From Schizochytrium sp. TIO01 (Eukaryota; Sar; Bigyra; Thraustochytrida; Thraustochytriidae): a stretch of 64,000 bases of DNA. The translations under genes and the position numbers were made by a program. Under the pieces are notes generated by a model, which had not been told where the DNA came from, did not search any database, and saw only the letters and a list, made by a program, of their open reading frames with translations. The DNA is taken from NCBI GenBank assembly GCA_004764695.1, contig SMSO01000035.1:3725040-3789039 (forward strand), read 5' to 3'. This document shows, in pieces, positions 41,102 through 50,688 of the stretch (positions within the stretch are counted from its first letter, which is position 1; every line of letters starts with the position of its first letter).

Positions 41102-42022
41102 TTAAACAGCTGCAGCTTCTTCGCGCTCCTTGGGCTTGATGAGAATATTGTCGATCTTGACGAGTGCTTTGTTTGCAGACATGTGTTGGAGGACCTTTAT
41201 GCGAGCCTCTTCTGGACTGACGTCGTCATAGCACGGATTTCCAACAAGCAAAATGTCCTTCAATTTGGTACAAGCAGACAATTTTTCCAGCTCCGACCAG
41301 TCTTTAATTGCATTGTTTGATAAATACAAAACCTCCAGCTCCGGAAGACAAGACAGACCATCAAGGGAGGAGATCTGATTGTACGAGGCCCAAATTTCCT
41401 TGAGAGACTCTGCATTCTCTTCCAGCTTTTCAAACCGCTTCAGATTATTCCGCCCTACTGATAGGACTCGAAGCTTTGTCATTCCACCTAGAGGGATCAA
41501 ACGTTCAATAGCGTTTGTTGAAAGGGCAAGGTGTCTGTAGGTGATGGGCGCGTGAAACATTTGAGGATTCGTCAGACTTCAAGAACATTCATATTACGAA
41601 CTACCTATGACAACGTACTCGCACTTCGTCAAACCATTCAACGTATTGTCCAGCTTTTGGATTGGAGGCATTTGGCAATAGAGCTGGACAGAATCAGCCT
41701 CTGAGGAAGGAGTTCCTGTTTTCTCCTCCTTTGTACATATATCAAAAAATAATGTTAGCGAACTCCTGTATTAGAATAACCTCATCCAACCTTGTTGTCC
41801 CTGATAAAGAATAGGAATATCTCTCTCAATTTTATCCACGTACCCATGCTTTGATTGCTGCTGCGCAGGTAGTCTGTTGGCCTCCGCAAAAGTAGGTTTA
41901 ACACGTTAGTTCTTGTCTGTCTCATATTATAGAAGTACGAATGCCTTATAGCGAGACTGCGGCAACGCAGAAGAAAACAAACTCTCAAATCAGCACACGT
42001 CCAGCGATACGCTACTTACCAT
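41102..42022 (-). CDS. DNAL1: Axonemal dynein light chain 1 (LC1/DNAL1), four exons, 191 aa
   Basis: A leucine-rich-repeat light chain of the outer-arm dynein gamma/alpha heavy chain; its presence implies a motile flagellum. Only the last exon is obvious as a long frame; the rest was found by reading splice sites. Coding exons on the minus strand: 42022-42020 (just ATG), 41873-41844 (30 nt), 41728-41619 (110 nt), 41534-41102. Donors are GTAAGT, GTACGT and GTACGT; acceptors end AACAG, CAAAG and CTACAG. All joins are in frame. The joined N-terminal part reads like human DNAL1 ('AIKAWEEKTG', 'LYCQMPPIQKLD', then 'CEHLALSTNAIERL'), and the LRRs continue with 'VLSVGRNNLKRFEKLEE' and 'WASYNQISSLDGL'. 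The total of 191 residues matches the human 190. The C-terminal 'LVGNP' cap motif is present. Confidence 0.92.
41535..41618 (-). other. DNAL1 intron 3 (84 bp)
   Basis: Donor GTACGT after TGCGA, acceptor CTACAG. Splicing joins 'LTKCE' to 'HLALSTN' in frame. Confidence 0.9.
41729..41843 (-). other. DNAL1 intron 2 (115 bp)
   Basis: Donor GTACGT after GCATGG, acceptor TACAAAG. Splicing joins 'AIKAW' to 'EEKTG' in frame. Confidence 0.9.
41874..42019 (-). other. DNAL1 intron 1 (146 bp) directly after the start codon
   Basis: GTAAGT immediately follows the ATG at 42022-42020, and the acceptor CCAACAG precedes ACTACCTGC. The first coding exon would therefore contribute only the initiator Met. The join is in frame; the exact acceptor is the least certain of the three. 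Confidence 0.7.
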
Positions 42023-42305
42023 GCTGTCTGCTGGGCAATGCAGTACTTCTCTTGATCGAGTGCGACGCCAAGTTTGGGTATTTATGCAAAAGAAGAGTCC
42101 TTTCCTGAGCTTTATTACTTTTTCGGTACGTTGAACCCAAAGTGGACTAATTATGAATAGGCCTTTTAAATCGTTTCCCGTCGCTGGTATTAAAAAAATC
42201 GATGGTATTAGCGACAAAGAAGTCTTTATATTTTATAGCTTGAGTGTGCGCTTGCTTCTGGGCCGCCCTGCTTGGGAATGCGCTTTAATTAATAAAATAA
42301 ATCAT

Positions 42306-45194
42306 TTATTGGACAATATTAGGTAATGAAAAAGTTGATTGTAATGATTTCGAGGACATAGGTTCGGATTTGGAATTTACCGAATCATTTACGTCTTTCA
42401 GGGTTTGCTCCTTGGAGCTAAGACCGAGTTTAGGATGTGCACTGATCCAATAGTATTTACGAATCCATCTCTGTAAGCGAATGATGCAAATGGCTACACG
42501 TGGGTCTCGCATCATAAAGTGCTCCGCAACGTAGCGAAACGCTGCTCTTTTACGCCACCGGTCTTTAAGAAAATAAGGGTAGACATTTTGATGTAAATTA
42601 TCAACCACTGCGTCTAGCGCCGGATCAAAGCACTCTGGACCAATAGCAAGTGAGGCTCTGATGTTCTCACGCATGATTTCAGGAATGCATCCCAAAATTC
42701 TAGTACGCAAGAACATGTTGTAAACCTTCATCGTTTCTGGCTTCACTAGGTCAATCAAATAGGGATGACCGGGGCAGAATTTGCAAGTAAAGGGTGGATC
42801 AATGGAGATCTCCGCTGTTGGACATTTCCAGTCACATGCTTCGCAACAATGTAGTCCCTGACCAGCCATTTCACGCAGTCTCCGCACTGCGCTACAAAAG
42901 TAAACAAGTTGATGGCGCTGCATTCGCATGGCATATGAACGGAACAATGGCCAACCAACGTCTTGGTCAGATGTGAGCTCTACAAACGTGGAGCGAGCAT
43001 ACAGTCTCATGTGCCATGCCTCTGCTCCAGATTGAATATGAACCAAGATTTGCCTTTGTGCACGACGCCGATGCTTCTCGTGAGCCTCCAATTTTGTTTT
43101 TGAGATTTCTCTTGCACGTTCTCTCATAGCTCGAGATAGTTTGCTTTTTCTTCCTAAGGCAATTGCTTGCACGTTTTGAACTTTCTCACATAGTTGCTTT
43201 GCGCAATCAAAGCGATTCCCTTCTAACAAGATGGATAAACCTTTTTCTACGGTTGAGAGTAAGACTTTTCCGTCTGCTCGATCTAGAAGCAGACACTCTT
43301 GAACTGCTGTTTGCACAAACCTATCAACATCCTGGTATCGTTCTAGAGCGAGGGTCCCTTTTGCAATGCAGAGAAGCGTTGGTACTGCTGCAAGGCCAAA
43401 GTGGCCTCCAACCTCGGACTGCGTATGATTATGTTGTTGTCGTTGTAAAGCAAGTAAATCCAGGGCGTATCGCAATCCTTTGGCTGGGTCGTTTCCTTCA
43501 TTAATTAAATGCTCTGCCATTTGTAGCTGTACTGGACGAAGTATTAACATTGCTGGGTTTTCTGCATCTGGATCTTGCTGTTCAATGTTTTCGAGTAGTT
43601 TCTCAAACTGAAGATGAATGTCAATGTTACTGTCGACAGACACGTGGCAGCTTTGCAATATTCGGCGCTTATGTAGAGCTTGTTTGGCCCGATGTTGCTT
43701 CACTTTATCGCAATTATCAGTAATAATTTCTATTGCTTTCTTTGCGGCGCTCCGATCTAATGTCCACAAACTATCCTCGTCATCACGTTCTGAGTACTTC
43801 AATTCGTCTACTTGTGGTAAACTCAATAAACTTTCTTTTACTCCAACGTGCTGCGTTGTCGAATCTCCGACATCAAGCTTAGTAACGCGAGATTTGAACT
43901 CTAACTGTTCGCAGATTAAATCGATCTCTCCCTCCTGCCGTTCAAATTTATTTCGATCAAGGCGATCATCGACCATGCAAAAGAGCCCATACTCTACGTA
44001 GCCTTCGTCATTGTCATAGGCGCGCAAAAGCTCTACAATATCATTTTGGTGGGCTCCAAGTGCGACAATTTTAGCATCAAGCCCATATGCAGATTTTTGT
44101 CGAGCAAGAGCTCGACTCCCGAGTAAGAGCTGTACAACCTCGCGGTGACCACCCTGAGCAGCAAACATGAGTGCTGAGTAAGGCTGGTAGTCAAGGAGAT
44201 CTGGGTCAGCCGATAAAACGTGCAATAGTATTCGTGTTGTCATGACGCAACCAATCTCACAGGCGCCCATGAGAGCTGTGCGCCCTTGAACATTTTGAAA
44301 ATCTATGTTCGCTCCAAGTTTTGCTAGTTGGAGGAGTAGTTTCCCATGATTATATTTTGCTGCAAACGATAGTGCAGTTTCTCCCTCAGGGGTTTCGTGA
44401 TCAATTGGGATAGCTTTGGTCCGCATTGCGCTTAAAATCTGTTGTTCATCATGAGAACGGATTACTGCATTCCACATTGTACTGATATCGTTTGCACTGT
44501 TACCATGAAGTCGCACACATTGGTCCTCTGGAGCTACAAATATATGCTCTTTAAAATAACGCGCAATAGTCCATTGCCGATGCTGTTCTGCAAGCTTCAC
44601 TAGCTCCTCTGTTGGCTGAACTCCTTTGCGAATAAGGAATCTGGCACATTCTAATCCTAGATCAAAGGTTGAAATGCACTGCATTAACGGGGTCTGTCCG
44701 TATCGGTTGGTGCGATCAATCCGAGCACATCCTTCATCGACAAGGTAGCTGGCAAGTCTGTCAATGCGTCCTTTCTTCAACGCCATTGTAAGTGCTGTAA
44801 GTCCGCTAGGCGCTTCAAGATCAACATCCGCCCCGAGACTCAGAAGACACCTTATCATCTCTAAATCGTCCAAACATACTGCTAATATTAGAGGTGATTG
44901 TTCAGATCCACCTTGACATATGTAGTTCACATTGACTCCAAGGTTTGCAAGGGTTTCAGTCCGTTCGACAGATCCTGACGCAACGCAAGATAGTAACGCT
45001 GTCCACCCATGGCGCGTTGCAGTATCAGCTGGTGCTCCTTGTCGTATGCATTCGCACGCCCGAAAGTAATCATTTTTAGCTATGGCGTCGCGAAGATCAT
45101 TTGCAGTTGCCTTTTTTGCGCTGCTTTGACCTCGAGCGGGTTTCTGTTCCCACACAAGGAGCAATAGCCTTGGCATCCATCTCCATCTTGGCAT
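42306..45194 (-). CDS. Ankyrin-repeat protein with RGS-like domain, Cys insertion and IQ motif (962 aa)
   Basis: From ATG 45194 (the frame extends 9 codons upstream only to a TTG, so a 5' exon or slightly different start is possible). Residues ~25-410 hold about ten ankyrin repeats ('HGWTALLSCVASG', 'SGLTALTMALKKGR', 'EGETALSFAAKYNHGKLLLQ', 'QPYSALMFAAQGGHREVVQL'). A helical middle (~480-720) follows. Residues ~736-880 resemble an RGS domain split in two: the front half 'TFVELTSDQDVGWPLFRSYA...YFCSAVRRLREM' and the back half '...VYNMFLRTRI...CFDPALDAVVDNLHQNVYPYFLKDRW' (family: FDEAQ..I..LM..DSYPRFLKS). Between them is a Cys-rich insert with CEAC and CKFC pairs that could bind zinc. An IQ-like motif 'IIRLQRWIRKYYW' follows (~905-918). 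It may link G-alpha and calmodulin signalling; that is inference. Confidence 0.82.
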   Translation of the reverse strand: MPRWRWMPRLLLLVWEQKPARGQSSAKKATANDLRDAIAKNDYFRACECIRQGAPADTATRHGWTALLSCVASGSVERTETLANLGVNVNYICQGGSEQSPLILAVCLDDLEMIRCLLSLGADVDLEAPSGLTALTMALKKGRIDRLASYLVDEGCARIDRTNRYGQTPLMQCISTFDLGLECARFLIRKGVQPTEELVKLAEQHRQWTIARYFKEHIFVAPEDQCVRLHGNSANDISTMWNAVIRSHDEQQILSAMRTKAIPIDHETPEGETALSFAAKYNHGKLLLQLAKLGANIDFQNVQGRTALMGACEIGCVMTTRILLHVLSADPDLLDYQPYSALMFAAQGGHREVVQLLLGSRALARQKSAYGLDAKIVALGAHQNDIVELLRAYDNDEGYVEYGLFCMVDDRLDRNKFERQEGEIDLICEQLEFKSRVTKLDVGDSTTQHVGVKESLLSLPQVDELKYSERDDEDSLWTLDRSAAKKAIEIITDNCDKVKQHRAKQALHKRRILQSCHVSVDSNIDIHLQFEKLLENIEQQDPDAENPAMLILRPVQLQMAEHLINEGNDPAKGLRYALDLLALQRQQHNHTQSEVGGHFGLAAVPTLLCIAKGTLALERYQDVDRFVQTAVQECLLLDRADGKVLLSTVEKGLSILLEGNRFDCAKQLCEKVQNVQAIALGRKSKLSRAMRERAREISKTKLEAHEKHRRRAQRQILVHIQSGAEAWHMRLYARSTFVELTSDQDVGWPLFRSYAMRMQRHQLVYFCSAVRRLREMAGQGLHCCEACDWKCPTAEISIDPPFTCKFCPGHPYLIDLVKPETMKVYNMFLRTRILGCIPEIMRENIRASLAIGPECFDPALDAVVDNLHQNVYPYFLKDRWRKRAAFRYVAEHFMMRDPRVAICIIRLQRWIRKYYWISAHPKLGLSSKEQTLKDVNDSVNSKSEPMSSKSLQSTFSLPNIVQ

Positions 45195-46161
45195 CCCTCC
45201 ACGGAAGAAGCACCTTTGCAACCTTGTGGCAAAGCTTCCCGCAAACCTGCAGCTGGTTCAGAAGGTGTCCCCAATTGGATCTGAGGCGATGGAACCCTTG
45301 CCAAGCTTCAAGAATCAAATCTCGCCTTGAGTGAAGCCTTCATCGCTCGCGAGTCCAAGCCCTCTTAATCCTGAGGAAAATCAATGAGTTTCCATAAGTC
45401 CAGAAATAAGGGGTCCGCGCAGACCATCCGCGGTACTATCTGGACCTAGCTTAAACGTGTAGAACCTTTTCTTAAATTATTTTTTCAATTATTATTAGTT
45501 TTATTATTTGCAAAAAAACAAAAAACAAAAAAATGTAGTAGAAGGTGCATACAAAACCTGGGCGGCTATGCAGCATCACTCGAATAATACCGCTCTCGCT
45601 AGTCAGAACTTATTCCTGTCAACCCTGCGACTTGGGTTGAAACTCGCGTGGAAACACTAATACCTGAATAATATAGCCCAGGTGGGGGAAGCAAACTGCT
45701 ACTGTTGCATGAACATGTATCAGTCAGTACACACCGTTCACTCAGACAGAGATGAAGCAAAACTTGCATTTCCTATGGTAACGAAGTGAGGCTACGGCCC
45801 AATCGTGGGTTTAGAACTAACCAGCGACTCAAAGATCATTCTTAAATCATGTCCTTGTATAGGTAGCGCATAAGGATACCTCTGGCGGCGTGGATGGACA
45901 GGCTGGGATACTGACAATAATGTCATTTTAATTAGAAAGCAGCCAGGATTAGTTAGTTGCCTATAGTGTACATGAACAGCGGTACCTGAAGGAATGAATG
46001 AATGAACAATCGTTCAATAACGGCTTGAAGCAAGGCGGGTCATAAAACAAGTGCAAGAAATCCTATCAAGAGAAGAGGAATAAGATGGATGAATATCAAT
46101 AAACACATTGGAAAGATAGTTTGACATGGTTTGGTTTCTAATAGCTAGGAGTAGTAGTAGT
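45195..46161. other. Intergenic
   Basis: Lies between the start of the ankyrin-RGS gene and the 3' end of DnaJ-A, both on the minus strand. It should contain the ankyrin-RGS promoter, and other-frame sequence at 45195-45320 may include a missed 5' exon. Nothing else recognised. Confidence 0.5.
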
Positions 46162-47286
46162 TTACAAATGCTTGGCAAGCTCAGTGCGCTTGGAGGATTC
46201 CTCAGGAAATTTAATATTGAAGCGCACAATCAGGTTTCCCTTTACACCTGTTTTTGTGTTTGGCATACCGCGCTCGCGCAGGACAACCTCTTGCTTGGCT
46301 TCGCGGAGCGCTCCGTAAGGGACGCGGATGTGGTGATTGTCCAGAGTTTTGACGATAGCGTTGCCGCCGATAAGGGCATCCTTAAGGCTGACGTCGATTG
46401 TGGTGTAGAGATCATCGCCCTTGCGAGTAAAGACCTCATGGGGCTTTTCCTTGAGTTTGAAGACCATGTCTGCTGGCTCATAACCGGGTTCTTCGGAACC
46501 GAGGTTCTTAAAGGTGAACTTAGTGCCCTCCTTCATCTGCGGCTTCAGCTTGAGCTCGACGACTTGGGCAGCATCTGTGTAGCGGCCACTGGCGCCATCG
46601 TAGAGTTTGCGTGTAACCTTGAGTTTCTTCGTTGCACTGGTGAAGAGATCTTCAAGGGAAACTGCGAAGTCCTTCTCAATTGCAGGCCGCTTCTTGGGCG
46701 GCTCCTGGCGTTGACGTTGATGCTGCTGCTGCTGGCTGAACGGGTTATGGCCGCCCTGAGGGTTTGCATCAAAATCGACATCCATACCGTCCATTCCAAA
46801 ACCTCCAAAGCCACCGCCCATGCCGCCCATGCCGTTACCTCCAGAGTTGAAGACGAAAGTGCGGCCGCCCTTGCCGCCACCCATTCGAGAGCTGCCTCCA
46901 AAGCCGCCCTGACCGCCACCAAAAAATTGAGCGAAGAGGTTTTCTGCAAATTCAGGTGGCATGGAGAAGCCGCCTTGGCCGCCTCCCATACCTCCCATAC
47001 CTCCCATGCCGCCCATGCCGCCCATGTTGTCGGCCTGCTCGCCGGTCATACCAGCCTTGAGGCCTTCTTCTCCAAAGCGATCATAAACCTTGCGTTTTTC
47101 AGGATCGGAGAGCACTGCGTATGCCTCTGCAATATCCTTAAACATGGTGTCATCGCCCTTCTGCTTATCAGGGTGGTACTTGAGCGCGAGTTTTCTGTAT
47201 GCCTTCTTGAGTTCTGCCTCTTGGGCATCCTTGCCTACTCCGAGGATTTTGTAGTAGTCGCGACCTGAGTTGCGAGCCTGCACCAT
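46162..47286 (-). CDS. Type II Hsp40 (DNAJB1/Sis1-like), copy A (374 aa)
   Basis: A cytosolic J-protein co-chaperone that stimulates Hsp70 ATPase and delivers clients; type II Hsp40s work with Hsp70 and Hsp104 in disaggregation. J domain ~8-75 with the catalytic HPD at 38-40; Gly/Met-rich and Gly/Phe region ~95-185 including (GGM)n; then two beta-sandwich substrate-binding domains (~205-370: '[20 protein letters not shown]', '[15 protein letters not shown]', '[19 protein letters not shown]', 'RERGMPNTK'). There is no Cys-rich zinc finger, so it is type II, not DNAJA. It is transcribed divergently from Hsp104-A across a 640-bp promoter containing heat-shock elements, which fits joint heat induction. 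It is a diverged paralogue of copy B at 56403-57545. Confidence 0.95.
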   Translation of the reverse strand: MVQARNSGRDYYKILGVGKDAQEAELKKAYRKLALKYHPDKQKGDDTMFKDIAEAYAVLSDPEKRKVYDRFGEEGLKAGMTGEQADNMGGMGGMGGMGGMGGGQGGFSMPPEFAENLFAQFFGGGQGGFGGSSRMGGGKGGRTFVFNSGGNGMGGMGGGFGGFGMDGMDVDFDANPQGGHNPFSQQQQHQRQRQEPPKKRPAIEKDFAVSLEDLFTSATKKLKVTRKLYDGASGRYTDAAQVVELKLKPQMKEGTKFTFKNLGSEEPGYEPADMVFKLKEKPHEVFTRKGDDLYTTIDVSLKDALIGGNAIVKTLDNHHIRVPYGALREAKQEVVLRERGMPNTKTGVKGNLIVRFNIKFPEESSKRTELAKHL

Positions 47287-47337
47287 TGTTGCTTGCCGCG
47301 GTGCTGGGTCTCTCTTGCTACCTTCTGCTGGCTAACT

Positions 47338-47381
<44 letters not shown>

Positions 47382-47561
47382 GTTCGAGTTTTGCTTGCTG
47401 CTGGGTCGAGTCCTTGAGGCCTCTGGCTTTCCTATCGAAATACTTTGAGTCGAGTTGAGTCGAGTCGAGTTGAGTCGAGTCGAGTTGACTTGAGTTTTGG
47501 GTTTGCTTCATCGAGGTCATCGTCGGTTGCCGACGACCTTCGTTTTAGTCCTTCGCGACTT

Positions 47562-47579
47562 TTCGAGAACACTCGAGAA
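47562..47579 (+). promoter_or_regulatory. Heat-shock element, four units (one imperfect)
   Basis: TTC-nn-GAA-nn-CTC-nn-GAA at strict 5-bp periodicity; only the third unit deviates from TTC. It matches the HSF-trimer site rule. Confidence 0.75.
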
Positions 47580-47702
47580 CAGTTAAGAACACTCTCGAAA
47601 AAATACATCTTCCAGCAGTTCTACATTACCCCCTTTAGACGACTTGGGAAGAACAGCTAAGGGGCTCTAAGGGAGTATTTCAAAACTTTGAGAATTAATC
47701 TC

Positions 47703-47725
47703 GAAACTTCTGGAACGTTCCGGAA
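47703..47725 (+). promoter_or_regulatory. Perfect five-unit heat-shock element
   Basis: GAA-nn-TTC-nn-GAA-nn-TTC-nn-GAA without a mismatch or a gap. This is a very strong HSF1 site, about 200 bp upstream of the Hsp104-A start codon and about 420 bp from DnaJ-A. Confidence 0.92.
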
Positions 47726-47925
47726 GAGCTTCGGACTAATCTGGAACGAGTGTGGGAACGAGTGTGGGGAAAAGGTGGAATGTGGAGTGCCAAGAATCTT
47801 GGAACCAGCAAACCCGAAACTCGAATCAATCGAACAAGCAATCAAGAAACAAAGCGAAGAGAGCTCGACAACCAAGAGCTGACGTTGTATTTTGTAGCAA
47901 AAGTAAGAGAAGAAGAACTAGCAAG

Positions 47926-50688
47926 ATGACCGATTCCTCCAAGTGGTCTGATGAAACGATCAAGGTGATCAACGCCGCACACGAGACGGCTGTAAGCAGG
48001 GGCCATTCTCAGCTTACACCGGCGGCAGTGGCACAGGCGATGCTCGAAAACACCAACTCGCTTGCAACACGTCTTGTGGATCGCGCAGGTGGCGACCGTG
48101 CCACTCTGCTTCATGAAATTAATATGATAATGGGAAAGATGCCAACGCAGAGCCCGCCTCCTCAAGAACTTGCGCCCTCCAGTGGACTGCTCAGTGTTTT
48201 GCGCGCAGCAGCCAACTTTCAGAAGAAGCAAGGTGACTCATTTCTTACCCTCGACAGCCTCCTCAAGGCCTTAGCTAACGACTCCACGCTCAAGACTGCC
48301 TTCCAGGCTGCAGGTATTACTCCAAGTGCTATTGAAGAAGCCGCTAAGGCTGCCCGAGGCGCGAGCAACCGCCAGGTGCACACACGCAGTGGTGAACAGA
48401 ACTTCGAGGCCCTCGCCAAGTACGGACGGGACCTCACACAGGATGCCATGGACGGAAAACTCGACCCTGTCATTGGACGTGACCGTGAAGTTGCACGTCT
48501 TGTACAAATCCTCTCCCGTAAGACAAAATCCAACGCAATCCTCGTCGGCCCACCCGGTGTTGGTAAGACTGCCATATGTACTATGTTTGCCATGCGCATT
48601 GTTCAAGGTGATGTACCAGAGTCCATTATTAACTGCAGACTCTGGGAACTCGATGTTGCAGCACTCTTGGCTGGTGCTTCGCACCGTGGTGAATTCGAGG
48701 AGAGACTCAAGTCTGTACTCAAGGAGATCGAGGACTCCAACGGCCAGATCATCCTCTTTGTTGATGAAGTCCATCTTCTCATGGGCGCCGGTGGTGGTCA
48801 AGGTGCAGCAGATGCAGCCAACATTCTCAAACCTGCTCTTGCCCGTGGTCTCAAGTGTATTGGCGCCACCACACTCGATGAGTACCAAAAGCACATCGAG
48901 AAGGACAAGGCGTTCTCACGTCGATTTCAGAAGGTAGATGTATTGGAGCCCAGCGTAGAGGACACTGTCTCTATTCTTCGCGGAATCAAGGACAGCTATC
49001 AGTCACACCATGGTGTAACGATTCAAGATGCAGCTGTGGTTCTGGCTGCCAAGCTTGCGAAGCGTTACGTGACTCAGCGCCGTTTGCCGGACTCAGCTAT
49101 CGATTTGTTGGACGAGGCAGCTGCTCATGTACGTGTACAGCTCGACTCTCAGCCTGAAGAGATTGACCAGCTGGAGCGTCGTAAGCTTCAGCTGGAGGTT
49201 GAGGAGACCGCGCTCAAGCAGGAGAAAGATAAGGCCAGTAAGGACAGACTTAAGATTTGCCAGAAGGAGCTCAGTCAAATTGAGGAGGAGCTACGTCCGC
49301 TGCGCCTTAAGCATGAAGATGAGAAGAAGCGTGTAGACGAGCTTCGTCGTCTTCGTAATAAGATCAAGGAGGTACACCAGAAGATTGCACAAGCTGAGCG
49401 TGATCGTGACTTGACTCGAGTTGCTGACCTTCGCTATGGTGCCATTCCAGAGCTCGAAGGTCAACTGGAGCGACTCACCGTAGAGGATGCCAAGCGTAAG
49501 CGTGAGCAAGCCGACACTCGTCTTCTCACGGAGATCATCGGACCTCAGGATATTGCAATGGTAGTAAGTCGCTGGACTGGCATTCCTGTAGACCGTCTGC
49601 AGAGCTCTGAGTCTGAGAAGCTTCTAGAGCTTGCCGCGCGCCTGAAGACTCGTGTGATTGGTCAAGACAGTGCCATCGATGCCGTTGCCGATAGTATTAT
49701 TCGTGCACGTGCTGGCCTCGCTCCAGAGACTCGTCCTATTGCCAGCTTTCTGTTCCTGGGCCCTACAGGTGTGGGTAAGACTGAGTCTGTGAAGGCATTG
49801 GCTCAGGAACTCTTCGATGATCCCAACAGTATGGTTCGCATTGACATGTCAGAGTACATGGAGAAGCACGCTGTTTCTCGTTTGATCGGTGCAGCGCCCG
49901 GCTATGTAGGCTACGAGGAAGGTGGTCAGTTGACAGAGGCTGTAAAGCGTCGCCCATACACCGTGATCTTACTTGATGAGGTGGAGAAGGCTCACCGGGA
50001 TGTATTCAATGTACTTCTTCAAGTGTTGGACGATGGACGTCTTACGGATGGTCAAGGAACGTTGGTAGACTTTCGGAACACGATCATCATCATGACATCA
50101 AACATTGGAAGTCAGTACCTTATTGAGGCGATGTCTTCCCAGGCGACGAAGCGTCGGCGTATGAACCAAGTACCAGAATCTGACTCTGACTCCGACGACG
50201 ATCGTGTGGACATGTCTATGGAGAAAGCTAAGGAAAGTGTCATGCGAGATGTGCGCGCTCATTTTCGCCCCGAGTTGCTGAACCGTTTAGATGATATCAT
50301 TGTCTTTGAACCTTTGGCGCAGTCACGTCTCCATGCAATTGCAGAGCAGCAACTCAATATCTTGATGCGTCAACTAATGACGGATCGCAACATTACTGTG
50401 AAGGCTTCACCGACCACTCTGGACCATATCGTCAATGTTGCATATGACCCAGCATACGGTGCTCGTCCTCTGCGCAGATGGCTCGAGCGTTACATTGGCA
50501 CTGATGTCGGTCGCCTGGTACTTTCCGGTGCAATCGCCGATTCTGCCTTGGTCATTATTTCCACCAAGGATGAGCCTGTGAGCGCATCTGTGACAAGGTC
50601 ACTTCCTGCACCCGGTACAAGCGGTCTTCGTTATGACATCACTACATTCCCCGAGGATGATGTCGACATGATCACAAGCAAGTACTAG
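47926..50688 (+). CDS. HSP104: Hsp104/ClpB disaggregase, copy A (920 aa)
   Basis: A hexameric AAA+ disaggregase that threads aggregated proteins through its pore with Hsp70/Hsp40. Clp-N domain ~1-145; NBD1 with Walker A GPPGVGKT (208-215) and Walker B LFVDE (Asp280, Glu281); a long coiled-coil M domain (~410-530, 'EEIDQLERRKLQLEVEETAL'); NBD2 with Walker A GPTGVGKT (612-619) and Walker [10 protein letters not shown] (Asp684); sensor and C-terminal small domain. The absence of a transit peptide suggests the cytosolic/nuclear form. The start was set at ATG 47926, where homology to copy B begins. Oddity: an insert near 745-765 between NBD2 motifs is basic then acidic (KRRR followed by SDSDSDDD). 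The 3' 1.05 kb of the gene is duplicated at 54988-56034. Large blocks are near-identical to copy B. Confidence 0.96.
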   Translation: MTDSSKWSDETIKVINAAHETAVSRGHSQLTPAAVAQAMLENTNSLATRLVDRAGGDRATLLHEINMIMGKMPTQSPPPQELAPSSGLLSVLRAAANFQKKQGDSFLTLDSLLKALANDSTLKTAFQAAGITPSAIEEAAKAARGASNRQVHTRSGEQNFEALAKYGRDLTQDAMDGKLDPVIGRDREVARLVQILSRKTKSNAILVGPPGVGKTAICTMFAMRIVQGDVPESIINCRLWELDVAALLAGASHRGEFEERLKSVLKEIEDSNGQIILFVDEVHLLMGAGGGQGAADAANILKPALARGLKCIGATTLDEYQKHIEKDKAFSRRFQKVDVLEPSVEDTVSILRGIKDSYQSHHGVTIQDAAVVLAAKLAKRYVTQRRLPDSAIDLLDEAAAHVRVQLDSQPEEIDQLERRKLQLEVEETALKQEKDKASKDRLKICQKELSQIEEELRPLRLKHEDEKKRVDELRRLRNKIKEVHQKIAQAERDRDLTRVADLRYGAIPELEGQLERLTVEDAKRKREQADTRLLTEIIGPQDIAMVVSRWTGIPVDRLQSSESEKLLELAARLKTRVIGQDSAIDAVADSIIRARAGLAPETRPIASFLFLGPTGVGKTESVKALAQELFDDPNSMVRIDMSEYMEKHAVSRLIGAAPGYVGYEEGGQLTEAVKRRPYTVILLDEVEKAHRDVFNVLLQVLDDGRLTDGQGTLVDFRNTIIIMTSNIGSQYLIEAMSSQATKRRRMNQVPESDSDSDDDRVDMSMEKAKESVMRDVRAHFRPELLNRLDDIIVFEPLAQSRLHAIAEQQLNILMRQLMTDRNITVKASPTTLDHIVNVAYDPAYGARPLRRWLERYIGTDVGRLVLSGAIADSALVIISTKDEPVSASVTRSLPAPGTSGLRYDITTFPEDDVDMITSKY

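Larger units (their letters stand above)
47287..47925. promoter_or_regulatory. Shared divergent promoter, DnaJ-A / Hsp104-A
   Basis: A 639-bp bidirectional regulatory region. It contains a (GCT)n tract (47341-47383) and a GAGTC/GAGTT repeat (47452-47490), both close to DnaJ-A, and two heat-shock elements nearer Hsp104-A (listed separately). The Hsp104 frame is open upstream to 47752 but has no ATG before 47926. Confidence 0.75.

Noticed and set aside
46126-47268. 380-codon plus-strand frame opposite DnaJ-A
   Set aside because: It is the antisense shadow of a conserved J-protein with biased codons; its translation resembles nothing.
47752-47925. 58-residue N-terminal extension of Hsp104-A (possible transit peptide)
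   Set aside because: The frame is open but contains no ATG, overlaps promoter/5' UTR, and copy B starts at the equivalent of the 47926 ATG.
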